Shown piece after piece: positions 25,798-34,804 of a DNA stretch of 64,000 bases. The position numbers and the translations under genes are program-made. Each line of letters starts with the position of its first letter. Position 1 is the first letter of the stretch. The DNA comes from Robiginitomaculum sp. (GTDB taxonomy: Bacteria > Pseudomonadota > Alphaproteobacteria > Caulobacterales > Maricaulaceae): contig JAJFFN010000016.1 in assembly GCA_021776635.1 (NCBI GenBank), positions 169,557 through 233,556 on the forward strand, written 5' to 3'. The notes under the pieces were generated by a model that saw only the letters and a list, made by a program, of their open reading frames with translations, was not told where the DNA came from and ran no database searches.

Positions 25798-27081
25798 ATG
25801 AAAAATTTAATAAAAACACTCGCACTATCTACAGCCATAACCCTGGTTGCTTCAACAACTGCAATGGCGCAATCATTGGTGATAAAGAGCCAAAAAATTG
25901 TGACCAATACGAATGCTGGCCAAATCGAAAATGGTGTCCTTGTCATAGAAGACGGGAAAATTAAATCTATTGATCAAAACCGGGATGCCACTGGTGACAA
26001 AGTCATAGAAGGTAAAACTCTGTGGGTTACGCCCGGACTATTTGCACCGGCATCGACCCTTGGTCTTTCCGAGGTAAGCGCCGAGCGCAACTCAAATAAC
26101 ATTGGTGCAGCCGACAAGGAAGCCACCGTGCGTATTCGTGCCGCAGATAGCTTTAATCCCAAATCGGCAGCCATAGCCGAAACCCGTATAGGGGGTGTTA
26201 CACACGCCGCTATTGCCCCAGATTCTAGCCACAATATTTTTGGCGGGCAGGGCATGATTGTCACGACCAGTGGGGACTTTAACTCAACGGTGGATGCGGC
26301 CGCATTCATTTTTATTGATTATGCTGGTGGTTCGGATGTTACGGGTGAGAGCAAGGGTGCTGCCATGGCGTTTTTACGCGATGCCCTAGCAGATGCCGCT
26401 AATTATGTCGTGCGTTATGATAGGCCGGACGATGGGGATGCATTAGACCGTGCAGATGCAAATGCTTTGCGTATGGTTCTTGATGGTCGTTGGCCATTGC
26501 TGATTTCTGCGGATCAGGCCGTTGATATGCTCAACATTATTGATTTAAAGAAATCTTATCCTAGCATGGACATCGTTATTGTCGGCGCCGCAGAGGGCTG
26601 GATGGTGACAGAGCAATTAGCTCAGGCAAATGTCGGCGTTATGGTCGATCCTCTCGAAAATTTACCGAACTCATTTGACCAGTTAGGCTCACGGTTGGAC
26701 AATGCAAAATTGCTCATGGACGCGGGCGTTCGCACAGCAATAATGACCCGTTCGATTACGGGCGGTACGGCGCATAATCTACGCCTAGCGCCTCAACACG
26801 CAGGCAATGCCGTTGCAGCAGGTTTAAGCTGGGAGCAAGCCTTCAAAGCCATAACCCTGACACCTGCAACTATGTTTGGGCACTCTAATCTAGGACAGTT
26901 AGAAACCGGTCAAAAAGCCAATTTGGTCATCTGGAACGGCGACCCACTAGAAGTCACAAGCGCAGTCGTAGCGGTCATCATAGACGGCAAAACCCAATCC
27001 ATGCAAAGCCGCCAAACAAAACTCCGCGACCGCTATAACCCAACGAACGCAGGTGATAAAATGTATGGGTATCGACCTTAA
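25798..27081 (+). CDS. Exported amidohydrolase-fold protein lacking metal ligands
   Basis: This encodes 427 residues with a cleavable signal peptide (about 1-25, ...ASTTAMAQ). The fold matches the preceding gene from strand to strand (LVIEDGKIKSIDQ, LWVTPGLFAPAS, LLISADQAVDML, GQLETGQKANLVIWNGDPLEV). The HxH motif is replaced by FAPAS, the next histidines by non-ligand residues and the metal Asp region HSDS by TRSI. It therefore looks like a pseudoenzyme subunit, perhaps pairing with the active paralogue. It is encoded two bases downstream of that gene, so a 1:1 product is likely. Confidence 0.85.
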   Translation: MKNLIKTLALSTAITLVASTTAMAQSLVIKSQKIVTNTNAGQIENGVLVIEDGKIKSIDQNRDATGDKVIEGKTLWVTPGLFAPASTLGLSEVSAERNSNNIGAADKEATVRIRAADSFNPKSAAIAETRIGGVTHAAIAPDSSHNIFGGQGMIVTTSGDFNSTVDAAAFIFIDYAGGSDVTGESKGAAMAFLRDALADAANYVVRYDRPDDGDALDRADANALRMVLDGRWPLLISADQAVDMLNIIDLKKSYPSMDIVIVGAAEGWMVTEQLAQANVGVMVDPLENLPNSFDQLGSRLDNAKLLMDAGVRTAIMTRSITGGTAHNLRLAPQHAGNAVAAGLSWEQAFKAITLTPATMFGHSNLGQLETGQKANLVIWNGDPLEVTSAVVAVIIDGKTQSMQSRQTKLRDRYNPTNAGDKMYGYRP

Positions 27082-27295
27082 TATAGAGAGTAGTCTTTAC
27101 ATTAACATCCAGTGTGCTTTACGTTTACATCAAGCCTAAAAGTTCGTGTTTATTTGTCGCAGTTGAGCGTAACGTGCTTGACCTTTAACATTTGCTCGGT
27201 ATTGTGCGGCCAAATTTAACCACTAGGCTTTGCCCGATTATCTGGGCTTGCCGTATAGGCTCTCCATGTGGGAATAAGAGCCGGAATGCAATACA

Positions 27296-28906
27296 CTGAC
27301 TAATAAAGATGCAAAGGGCGAGAAGCCCAAAGACGAAGTAAAAGAAGAAAGCACAACAAAGGTAACTTTTAAAGACTTGGGATTAATGCCCGAAATTTTG
27401 AAAGCTTTGGACGATGTTGGCTACATACATCCAACGCCTATTCAAGCGGGAACAATCGAAGCCGCTTTGCAACGCAAAGACGTGCTTGGTATCGCGCAAA
27501 CGGGCACGGGTAAAACCGGCGCGTTTACTTTACCAATTATTCAAAGCCTCGCCAAAGGCCGTGCTCGTGCGCGGATGCCGCGTTGTCTCATTGTCTGCCC
27601 GACCCGCGAACTGGCGGCGCAAGTGGCAGAAAATGTTGAGCTTTATAGTAAGCACTTAAAAATCAGTATGGCGCTTCTCATCGGCGGTGTTTCCTTCGCC
27701 AAGCAAGAAGCTTTGCTGAACCGCGGTGTTGATGTTCTCATCGCTACACCGGGGCGTTTGCTTGACCATTTTGGCCGCGGCAAAGTTATGCTCGGCGGTG
27801 TGCAGGCCTTGGTTGTCGATGAAGCTGATCGTATGCTCGATATGGGTTTCATCCCTGATATCGAAGAGATTTTCAAAAAGACACCTTTTACGCGGCAAGT
27901 TTTATTCTTTTCTGCGACCATGGCGCCAGAAATACAAAGACTTGTTGATCAATTTTTGCACCAACCTCATGTGGTTAAAATTGCCCGCAAAAACATTACT
28001 GCGAAAACAGTAAAGCAGATGATTGTCCGCATGCCGGGGAATGACCAAAAGCAAAAACGCACGGCTCTGCGCTATGTTATCGATAATAATGATGTGAAAA
28101 GCGGTATCGTGTTTTGTAACCGCAAACGGGATGTTGATATTGTCGCAAAATCCCTCACCGTTCATGGGCACAATGCTGCCCCCATTCACGGCGACTTGCG
28201 CCAAAGCCAAAGGATGGAAACTCTCGCCGGATTTAAAAACGGCGAGATAGAATTTTTGGTCGCTTCTGATGTGGCCGCGCGGGGTCTCGATATACCGGAT
28301 GTGTCCCATGTGTTTAATTATGATGTGCCAAGCCACAGCGAAGATTATGTGCACAGGATAGGCCGAACAGGTCGGGCAGGGCGCAAGGGTGAAGCCGTTA
28401 TGTTTGTGACGCCGAGCGACCGTGGATATTATCAGGATATTTTAAACTTGATTAACTTCAAAGAAATTGAGGCGTACGAAATTCCTGGCATCAAAGATTT
28501 TGCCACGACATCTCGTCAATACAAATCAGGCGGGAAAAATAAACGCGGTAAATACGGAAATCGGTCTGAAGTCAGCAAAAACAATCGCAATATTGGGCGC
28601 AATATTGGGCGCAATAAAGGGCGCAATAAAAGCCGTAGTGATAATCGTTCAGATAACAGAGCTGTCGATAATAAAGCAGATATAAAGCCTACAAACGAAA
28701 CGTCTGAAAAGAAAACCAAACCACAAAAACAACCACAAAAACAGGTTCAAAAGCAAGAGCAAAAGCTAGAGCAAAGGCAAGAGCAAAAAAAGGCGGATAA
28801 AAACAATAAATCCTCCAATACACGTGGTAAAAAAGGCGGTTTACCTGAGAATAAGAAAAGCGGTTTTGGCGACAGCATGCCCGCATTTTTCGGCGGTGAT
28901 GATTAG
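27296..28906 (+). CDS. DEAD-box RNA helicase (RhlE/DbpA-like) with basic tail
   Basis: All helicase motifs are present: Q motif HPTPIQ, AQTGTGKT, PTRELA, VDEADRMLDMGF, SAT, and HRIGRTGRAGRKGE. The core ends near residue 370 and is followed by a roughly 140-residue basic, Asn/Gln/Lys-rich tail with NIGRNIGRNKGRN repeats that probably binds RNA. The first conventional start is TTG 27377, but it would lose the Q-motif phenylalanine at 27368 (VTFKDLGL). The frame is open back to 27278, and CTG at 27296 (LTNKDAKGEKPKD...) is the only near-start codon. The boundary is therefore uncertain. It likely acts in ribosome assembly or RNA decay. Confidence 0.85.
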   Translation: MTNKDAKGEKPKDEVKEESTTKVTFKDLGLMPEILKALDDVGYIHPTPIQAGTIEAALQRKDVLGIAQTGTGKTGAFTLPIIQSLAKGRARARMPRCLIVCPTRELAAQVAENVELYSKHLKISMALLIGGVSFAKQEALLNRGVDVLIATPGRLLDHFGRGKVMLGGVQALVVDEADRMLDMGFIPDIEEIFKKTPFTRQVLFFSATMAPEIQRLVDQFLHQPHVVKIARKNITAKTVKQMIVRMPGNDQKQKRTALRYVIDNNDVKSGIVFCNRKRDVDIVAKSLTVHGHNAAPIHGDLRQSQRMETLAGFKNGEIEFLVASDVAARGLDIPDVSHVFNYDVPSHSEDYVHRIGRTGRAGRKGEAVMFVTPSDRGYYQDILNLINFKEIEAYEIPGIKDFATTSRQYKSGGKNKRGKYGNRSEVSKNNRNIGRNIGRNKGRNKSRSDNRSDNRAVDNKADIKPTNETSEKKTKPQKQPQKQVQKQEQKLEQRQEQKKADKNNKSSNTRGKKGGLPENKKSGFGDSMPAFFGGDD

Positions 28907-28925
28907 AGAGCTTTAAGCTCAGTTC

Positions 28926-29768
28926 TTAATTTTGCCCGCGTGATAAAAATGCTAAGCGTTCAAATAAGTGCACGTCTTGCTCGTTTTTAAGCAGTGCGCC
29001 GTGCAAAGGCGGGATCAATTTACGACCGTCAGTTTCGCGTAATGTCTCTGGATCAATATCTTCGACCATCAAAAGCTTTAACCAATCTAACAATTCCGAA
29101 GTTGATGGTTTCTTTTTAAGGCCAGGCACTTCGCGAACGGCGTAAAACCGTTTCAGAGCAGCAGCGACCAAGCGGGATTTAATTTTTGGAAAATGCACAT
29201 CAATTATTTTTCCCATCGTCTCTTGATCAGGAAATTGGATGTAATGAAAAAAACAGCGGCGTAAGAATGCGTCTGGCAAATCTTTTTCGTTATTAGATGT
29301 AATCAAGATAATAGGTCGTTGTTCAGCTTTAATCGTTTCGCCAGTCTCGTAGACGTGAAACTGCATTTGATCGAGTTCATGCAACAGGTCGTTTGGAAAT
29401 TCTATATCGGCTTTATCAATTTCATCAATCAGGAGTACCGGACGTTTATTGCTGGTGAAGGCTTCCCATAATTTGCCCTTTTTGATGTAATTTGCAATGT
29501 CGTGAACTTTTTTGTCGCCGAGCTGGCTATCACGCAGGCGGGCAACGGCGTCGTATTCATAAAGACCTTGTTGGGCTTTGGTTGTAGACTTGATATTCCA
29601 TTGTAGAAGCGGGGCACCTAGAGAACTCGCGATTTCTTCGGCGAGTACGGTTTTACCTGTGCCAGGCTCGCCTTTGATGAGAAGAGGTCGCTCCAAAGCG
29701 ATAGAGGCATTAACCGCCATACGAAGATCGTGTGTGGCTACATATTTGTCGGTACTGGAAAACTTCAT
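28926..29768 (-). CDS. MoxR-family AAA+ ATPase
   Basis: This encodes 280 residues. GEPGTGKTVLAEEIA is the Walker A motif, VLLIDEIDKADIEFPNDLL Walker B, and ITSNNEKDLPDAFLRRCFFHYIQFP sensor 1 and the arginine region. MoxR proteins work as chaperone-like ATPases with a VWA-domain partner, usually the next gene. Here the downstream neighbour is the convergent helicase, so no partner is adjacent. The start is at 29768 (MKFSSTDKY); the in-frame ATG at 29804 would add 12 polar residues. It is divergent from dksA. Confidence 0.9.
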   Translation of the reverse strand: MKFSSTDKYVATHDLRMAVNASIALERPLLIKGEPGTGKTVLAEEIASSLGAPLLQWNIKSTTKAQQGLYEYDAVARLRDSQLGDKKVHDIANYIKKGKLWEAFTSNKRPVLLIDEIDKADIEFPNDLLHELDQMQFHVYETGETIKAEQRPIILITSNNEKDLPDAFLRRCFFHYIQFPDQETMGKIIDVHFPKIKSRLVAAALKRFYAVREVPGLKKKPSTSELLDWLKLLMVEDIDPETLRETDGRKLIPPLHGALLKNEQDVHLFERLAFLSRGQN

Positions 29769-29951
29769 TGGGTGATTCTCTCGTTCTTGGCTTGAAAATT
29801 GCAAGGCATTTGCCCGTATTATGTGCGCAAATGTGATTTAATTTCAAGCGTTTATCAACATGATGCAAAATTTAGTTGTCGTGTGAATACCTCTCGTATA
29901 TAGGCGCGTCATAAAATCTCGGTTTTGCACTAGATCGTAAAGGATAAGTAC

Positions 29952-30380
29952 ATGGTGACTGCAACAAAAAAGCGTACGAAACTGCCTAATAATTATTTAC
30001 CTAAAGAAGATGAAAAATTCATGGGTGTGCGCCAGCAAGAATATTTTCGCCAAAAGCTAGAAGCTTGGAAAAATGATATTCATGATCAGACAAAAAATAC
30101 GATTGAATTTTTGCAAGGTGAAAGTGTCTCTCATCCTGATGCCGTAGATACGGCTGCTGCAAATGCTGATAGACAACTTGAGCTTCGTGCCCGTGACCGA
30201 CAAAGAAAACTAATTGCAAAAATTGACAAGGCTATATTGCGTATTGAAAACGGTACTTACGGGTATTGTGAGGAAACTGGCGACCCTATCCGTTTGGCGC
30301 GTCTTGAAGCGCGGCCTATTGCTACATTGAGCCTAGAAGCGCAAGAGATGCATGAAAACAATGAACGTGCGCGGCGATAA
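29952..30380 (+). CDS. dksA: DksA-family transcription factor with single zinc-finger cysteine
   Basis: This encodes 142 residues. An N-terminal coiled coil (about 30-105) is followed by YGYCEETGDPIRLARLEARP and LSLEAQEMHE. The four zinc cysteines of E. coli DksA appear here as C-T-S-A, so zinc cannot be held in the usual way; this form is known in other alphaproteobacteria. The protein binds the RNA polymerase secondary channel and modulates initiation with ppGpp. AAAGGA lies upstream of the ATG. It is a single gene, divergent from the MoxR gene. Confidence 0.92.
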   Translation: MVTATKKRTKLPNNYLPKEDEKFMGVRQQEYFRQKLEAWKNDIHDQTKNTIEFLQGESVSHPDAVDTAAANADRQLELRARDRQRKLIAKIDKAILRIENGTYGYCEETGDPIRLARLEARPIATLSLEAQEMHENNERARR

Positions 30381-30531
30381 GTCCCCTTTTTATACTGCTT
30401 TACATTGTTTCTAACGCGATAGTAACTTGCCTAACACACCTATGCGGTTAACATGTTTGTGATGTGATATTTTCTGGAATATTACGAAATATAGGGTATG
30501 TTCTCGAAAATTATGCAAAAAGAAAGATAGC

Positions 30532-31887
30532 GTGGCAGTTTTAAGAACTACATTGATTAACGTTTTAATCGTATTTCTCGTCGGCTTTGTGTCAATGCCA
30601 GCGTACGCACAATCCTTAATTCGTGATACGGAAATCGAAGAAACGCTTCGAAATTACACCAATCCGATTTTACGAGCAGCAAATTTGCAAAGCACGAGTG
30701 TTGACTTATATCTGGTCAATGACCCTTCCTTAAATGCATTTGTGACGCGCGGGCAGAATATTTTTGTGCATACCGGACTAATACTAGAGGCAAAGACACC
30801 CAATCAGCTGAAAGGCGTTTTGGCGCATGAAACGGGGCATATTGCGGCTGGGCATATTGTTCGCAGTGTTCAAAGCAACAAAAGTGCTTACGGTGCCATG
30901 CTCATTGCAGCGGGTCTTGGGATTGCAGCAATCCTGGCTGGTGAAGGGGGCGCAGGTGCCGCTATTTTGGCGGGGTCTCAGCAATTTGCCATGATAGATG
31001 TGCTGGCGCACTCTCGAATAAACGAAGCATCGGCGGATCAAGCTGCGGCAAAATACCTTGAAATCACAGGTCAATCGCCCAAAGGTTTGGTAGAATTTTT
31101 CGAAAAATTTCGTTATCAGGAATTGTTATCGAATGGCCGTCGTTATCCCTATTTTCGTGGCCATCCCCTCTCTAGCGATAGAATAGATAAGCTGCGTGAA
31201 ATCATAAGGGAAAGCCCTTACAAAGACGTTCCCGATACCGACAAAGAGATACAAGCTTTGATTATGGCCCATGCCAAACTGATTGGGTTTATTGACGCGC
31301 CGCAAACCGTATTTTCAAAATACCCAGAAACAGATACCAGTAAACCCGCCAGATATGCGCGCGCTGTAGCACATTACCGCGCAGCAAATCTCAACATTGC
31401 TCTTAAGGAAATTAATATTCTATTAGAGCAAGAACCGGACAACCCATATTTTTACGAGCTTAAAGGTCAAATGCTTTATGAAAGTGGTAAGGGCGCGCAG
31501 GCAATAGCGCCGTTTCGTGAAGCGGTAAGACTTAAGCCAACTGCGCCTTTGCTTGAGATTGCGCTTGGGCAGGTCTTAATTGAAAAAGATACGCCGGAGA
31601 GTGTAGATGAGGCTATTATTATTCTAAAATCGGCCTTGCAAAAAGAAGCGACAAATGGTTTCGCTTGGTATCAATTATCCCAAGGGTATGACCGAAAAAA
31701 ACAGCCTTCATTGGCACGTTACGCCATAGCCGAACAAGCTTTTGCCACAGGGGATTACCAAAGGGCGCGATCCTTCGCATTGCGGTCCCAAGAAGGCTTA
31801 GCACAATACAAAGCACAATGGCGCCGTGCCAGTGATATTATAGTGATTGCTGACACGCAAATGGCCAAACGCAAGAACCGGCGCTGA
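30532..31887 (+). CDS. Periplasmic M48 metalloprotease with TPR-like tail (BepA-like)
   Basis: This encodes 451 residues from a GTG start. A signal peptide (about 1-27, ending PAYAQ) is followed by an M48 domain with HETGH at 99-103 and the downstream glutamate in NEASADQAAAKYL. Residues about 275-450 form helical TPR repeats (LNIALKEINILLEQEPDNPYFYELKGQML; GKGAQAIAPFREAVRLKP). This is the architecture of E. coli BepA/YfgC, which controls assembly or degradation of outer-membrane proteins, including LptD. The following DsbA-like gene would suit that job. Confidence 0.9.
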   Translation: MAVLRTTLINVLIVFLVGFVSMPAYAQSLIRDTEIEETLRNYTNPILRAANLQSTSVDLYLVNDPSLNAFVTRGQNIFVHTGLILEAKTPNQLKGVLAHETGHIAAGHIVRSVQSNKSAYGAMLIAAGLGIAAILAGEGGAGAAILAGSQQFAMIDVLAHSRINEASADQAAAKYLEITGQSPKGLVEFFEKFRYQELLSNGRRYPYFRGHPLSSDRIDKLREIIRESPYKDVPDTDKEIQALIMAHAKLIGFIDAPQTVFSKYPETDTSKPARYARAVAHYRAANLNIALKEINILLEQEPDNPYFYELKGQMLYESGKGAQAIAPFREAVRLKPTAPLLEIALGQVLIEKDTPESVDEAIIILKSALQKEATNGFAWYQLSQGYDRKKQPSLARYAIAEQAFATGDYQRARSFALRSQEGLAQYKAQWRRASDIIVIADTQMAKRKNRR

Positions 31888-31965
31888 AAAATTTTCTGGC
31901 AAGACAGGCGCTCATCATTCCTTTAACCCTTAAGATTATACAAAGAAAAATTCTGGAGCTGACTT

Positions 31966-32715
31966 ATGTTCAATAAATTTAAAACATCGATTTTTTTGAC
32001 CTCGTTGATGTTGTTTTCCACCATTGCGGGGTGCGCAGAAGCCGGGCAAAAAGCTGAGCCCAAAGCTGCACTCAATAACAAAGCGGAAATAGAGCAAATC
32101 ATTCGGGCGTATTTATTAGAAAACCCTGAGGTTATCGAAGAAGCATTGGTGCTACTTGATGAAAGACGTGATCGCGATTCAATTATTGCTGTTGCTAATG
32201 AACTACGCAAAGACAAACGCGATTTTACCATTGGACCGCAAGATGCAAAGGTCACACTGGTTGAGTTTTTTGACTATAATTGTGCGTTTTGCAAGCAATC
32301 TACTTCGTGGGTTCAAAATGTAATTGAGCAACATCCAAATGATGTCCGTGTTGTCTTTAAAGAACTCCCCATATTGGAGCGCCGTACAAAAACATCACGA
32401 AATGCAGCTAAAGCTGCCTTAGCGGCACATCAGCAAGGCAAATACATGGAAATGCACCTAGCACTCATGGACGGAACGGCTCTAAACAGTAAATTCATAT
32501 CTTCTGTAGCCGTTAAGATTGGTTTAAACTTGCAACAATTCAATGCTGACTTGGCAGACCCAAAATTAGACAATCAAATAGAAGATAGCATGTATTTAGC
32601 TTCTCGTATTCCCGGCCTGACGGGGACTCCATTTTTTGTTATCAATGACAAATTTTTGGCCAGTGCCAACATACAAGAATTGCAAGCCATACTGAACGAA
32701 GCTTTGCAGCAGTAA
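31966..32715 (+). CDS. DsbA-family thiol:disulfide oxidoreductase lipoprotein
   Basis: This encodes 249 residues. The signal ends in a lipobox STIAGC (Cys23), so it is probably a lipoprotein. An N-terminal helix region (about 40-90, IEQIIRAYLLENPEVIEEAL) precedes the thioredoxin fold with CAFC at 106-109 and a cis-proline in LTGTPFFVIND. This is the Com1/DsbA-like group. It would form or shuffle disulfides in periplasmic proteins. GGAG precedes the ATG. It lies 78 bases after the M48 protease gene on the same strand, probably in one unit. Confidence 0.9.
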   Translation: MFNKFKTSIFLTSLMLFSTIAGCAEAGQKAEPKAALNNKAEIEQIIRAYLLENPEVIEEALVLLDERRDRDSIIAVANELRKDKRDFTIGPQDAKVTLVEFFDYNCAFCKQSTSWVQNVIEQHPNDVRVVFKELPILERRTKTSRNAAKAALAAHQQGKYMEMHLALMDGTALNSKFISSVAVKIGLNLQQFNADLADPKLDNQIEDSMYLASRIPGLTGTPFFVINDKFLASANIQELQAILNEALQQ

Positions 32716-32780
32716 TGCGCCGTAGTCTCCATATGGACCATCAGAAATTAGGGATAGACACTAAGATATCAATTACGCCT

Positions 32781-33560
32781 TTAAATTAACCCAGCGAGAG
32801 GCGAGCTTGGGTCTGCGTATTTTTTGCGCGCCATGCGGCCCGCTAGATAAGCTTGGCGACCCGCTTTGAGCGCATGTTTCATGGCCTTGGCCATAAGAAT
32901 AGGGTCTTTGGCCTCGGCAATTGCCGTATTCATCAATACGCCGTCACAACCGAGTTCCATTGCGATGACAGCATCTGAAGCTGTGCCAACCCCTGCGTCA
33001 ACAATTACGGGCACACTGGTTTGCTCGACGATTAGGCGGATATTGACCCGGTTTTGAATGCCAAGACCTGAACCAATCGGCGCACCAAGCGGCATAATAG
33101 CTGCGCAGCCTAAATCTTCTAATTTACGTGCGAATACGGGATCATCAGAGCAATAAACCATGACGTCAAAACCGTCCGCAATAAGGAGTTTCGCAGCACG
33201 TAATGTTTCTTCCATATCCGGGTAAAGATGTTTTGGATCAGATAGGACTTCCAATTTAACCAAATTCCATCCGCCAGCTTCACGGGCAAGGCGCAGAGTT
33301 CTTATGGCATCTTCCCCAGTAAAACACCCCGCAGTATTAGGGAGGTAAACCGTTTTTTTCGGATCAATAAAATCGACCAAAAGAGGTTCATCAGGATTGG
33401 TCAGATTAACGCGCCGCACTGCCACTGTCACAATATCTGCCCCTGACGCCGTCAGGGCATCGGCATTTTGCGCGTAAGTGTCGTATTTACCGGTTCCGAT
33501 GATTAATCTTGATGAAAATTCTCGTCCAGCAATTATTAAATTATCTTGTTTCGCAGCCAC
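32781..33560 (-). CDS. thiG: Thiazole synthase
   Basis: This encodes 259 residues with the ThiG barrel: [41 protein letters not shown], and [11 protein letters not shown] with the Schiff-base lysine at about 103. It makes the thiazole phosphate of thiamine from deoxyxylulose phosphate, dehydroglycine and ThiS thiocarboxylate. The start is GTG at 33560, sharing its first base with the thiS TAG stop; GGAGGT lies inside the end of thiS. No TPP riboswitch is seen upstream. Confidence 0.95.
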   Translation of the reverse strand: MAAKQDNLIIAGREFSSRLIIGTGKYDTYAQNADALTASGADIVTVAVRRVNLTNPDEPLLVDFIDPKKTVYLPNTAGCFTGEDAIRTLRLAREAGGWNLVKLEVLSDPKHLYPDMEETLRAAKLLIADGFDVMVYCSDDPVFARKLEDLGCAAIMPLGAPIGSGLGIQNRVNIRLIVEQTSVPVIVDAGVGTASDAVIAMELGCDGVLMNTAIAEAKDPILMAKAMKHALKAGRQAYLAGRMARKKYADPSSPLAGLI

Positions 33561-33763
33561 TAACCACCTCCAATAAATGTAATGATTTCCAGCACATCAC
33601 CATCCTTTAACACCACAGTCCCATAGCCTGATTTTGGAACGATTACTCTGTTGCGTTCAACTGCAATTTTTGCTTTGGGTAGGTTTAAATGCGATAACAG
33701 TCCAAGCACGTTGATACCTGCGTTTAAATCCGTATATATTTCGCCGTTAATCGTAAGCTGCAT
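33560..33763 (-). CDS. thiS: Sulfur carrier protein ThiS
   Basis: This encodes 67 residues with a ubiquitin-like beta-grasp fold ending in IGGG, whose C-terminal Gly-Gly is adenylated and thiocarboxylated as sulfur donor for thiazole synthesis. It overlaps thiG by one base. The codons for the GGG tail double as the ribosome binding site of thiG. Other thi genes (thiC, thiE, thiO/H) are not in the window. Confidence 0.93.
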   Translation of the reverse strand: MQLTINGEIYTDLNAGINVLGLLSHLNLPKAKIAVERNRVIVPKSGYGTVVLKDGDVLEIITFIGGG

Positions 33764-33845
33764 GGTATCCTCGATACGTTTGTCGCAAATAAAGGTTTGC
33801 CAATAGTGCCCACCTTGCTATTAACTTCACGTTGAAAGGGATACA

Positions 33846-34283
33846 ATGATTAAAACCATATATATTCTTAATGGCCCAAATCTAAATCTTTTAGGGACGC
33901 GGGAGCCTGACATATACGGCGCGGCAACGCTGGACGATATTAAATCCGCGTGCGCGAATGCGTGTAAGGCTGCGGGTTACAACATGGCCTTTCACCAAAG
34001 CAATATTGAAGGCGAAATTGTAGAGCAAATACAAGAGGCAGGGCGTAAAGGCGCGGCTGTTCTGATAAACGCTGCCGCATATACACATACATCTGCGGCG
34101 ATATATGATGCGCTGAAAACCTTAGATATACCCATTATTGAAGTTCATATTTCCCAGCCTGCATCACGGGAAACATTTAGACAAAACTCATTTATAGCAC
34201 CAGTGGCAACGGGGAGTATAAGTGGATTTGGTACGAATAGCTATTTACTGGCAATACATGCTGCGATAGATAGCCTCAAATAA
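33846..34283 (+). CDS. aroQ: Type II 3-dehydroquinate dehydratase
   Basis: This encodes 145 residues with a flavodoxin-like fold. LNGPNLNLLGTREPDIYG is the type II signature, with the catalytic tyrosine in IYG and arginine in TREP; INAAAYTHTSAAIYDAL and EVHISQPASRE supply the substrate loop and the catalytic histidine. It dehydrates 3-dehydroquinate in the shikimate pathway. It heads the common alphaproteobacterial order aroQ-accB-accC. AAGGG precedes the ATG. Confidence 0.95.
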   Translation: MIKTIYILNGPNLNLLGTREPDIYGAATLDDIKSACANACKAAGYNMAFHQSNIEGEIVEQIQEAGRKGAAVLINAAAYTHTSAAIYDALKTLDIPIIEVHISQPASRETFRQNSFIAPVATGSISGFGTNSYLLAIHAAIDSLK

Positions 34284-34315
34284 TCACAACACCTAAAACG
34301 CAATAGGACAATCAC

Positions 34316-34804
34316 ATGACAAGCAAATCTCGGGCAAAAAAACCGACGAACAGTCGAACTTCTGAGACCAAGTTGATCAAGGAGTTAGCTAAAATCCTTG
34401 ATGCTGAAAACCTCAGTGAAATTGAAATGGAAAAAGGTGATTTACGGTTGCGGGTGACCCGCCAATTGTCGGGTGGTATACCTATTGCGGCTGCGCCGCC
34501 ACTAGTAGCACCTGTGGCGCCGACGACATCAATAGCGGAACCGACAAAGGATGCGCACCTTGCAGATGATGCAGACGCAATTACTTCGCCGATGGTCGGT
34601 ACAGTATATTTACGTTCCAACCCGGATGCGGATCCCTTTGTAAAAGTTGGGGATAGTGTCAAACAGGGCGACACAGTATTGCTTATAGAGGCCATGAAAA
34701 CCTTCAATCCTATTAAAGCTGAAACATCTGGTACAGTTTCTAAGATTCTGGTCGAAGACGGGCAGCCGGTTGAATTCGGCGAAGCTTTGCTTGTTATCTC
34801 ATGA
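34316..34804 (+). CDS. accB: Biotin carboxyl carrier protein of acetyl-CoA carboxylase
   Basis: This encodes 162 residues. An Ala/Pro-rich linker (about 60-85) leads to the biotinyl domain, with the biotinylated lysine at 128 in LIEAMKTFNPIKA. The motif reads AMKT in place of AMKM. It carries CO2 between AccC and the transferase during malonyl-CoA synthesis. It overlaps accC by ATGA. Confidence 0.95.
   Translation: MTSKSRAKKPTNSRTSETKLIKELAKILDAENLSEIEMEKGDLRLRVTRQLSGGIPIAAAPPLVAPVAPTTSIAEPTKDAHLADDADAITSPMVGTVYLRSNPDADPFVKVGDSVKQGDTVLLIEAMKTFNPIKAETSGTVSKILVEDGQPVEFGEALLVIS

Noticed and set aside
28908..28920. 13-base palindrome between the helicase and MoxR genes as a two-way terminator
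   Set aside because: The stem is only six base pairs with a one-base centre and no T run.
33764..33845. TPP riboswitch upstream of thiS
   Set aside because: The 82-base gap is too short and lacks the conserved CTGAGA-type core.
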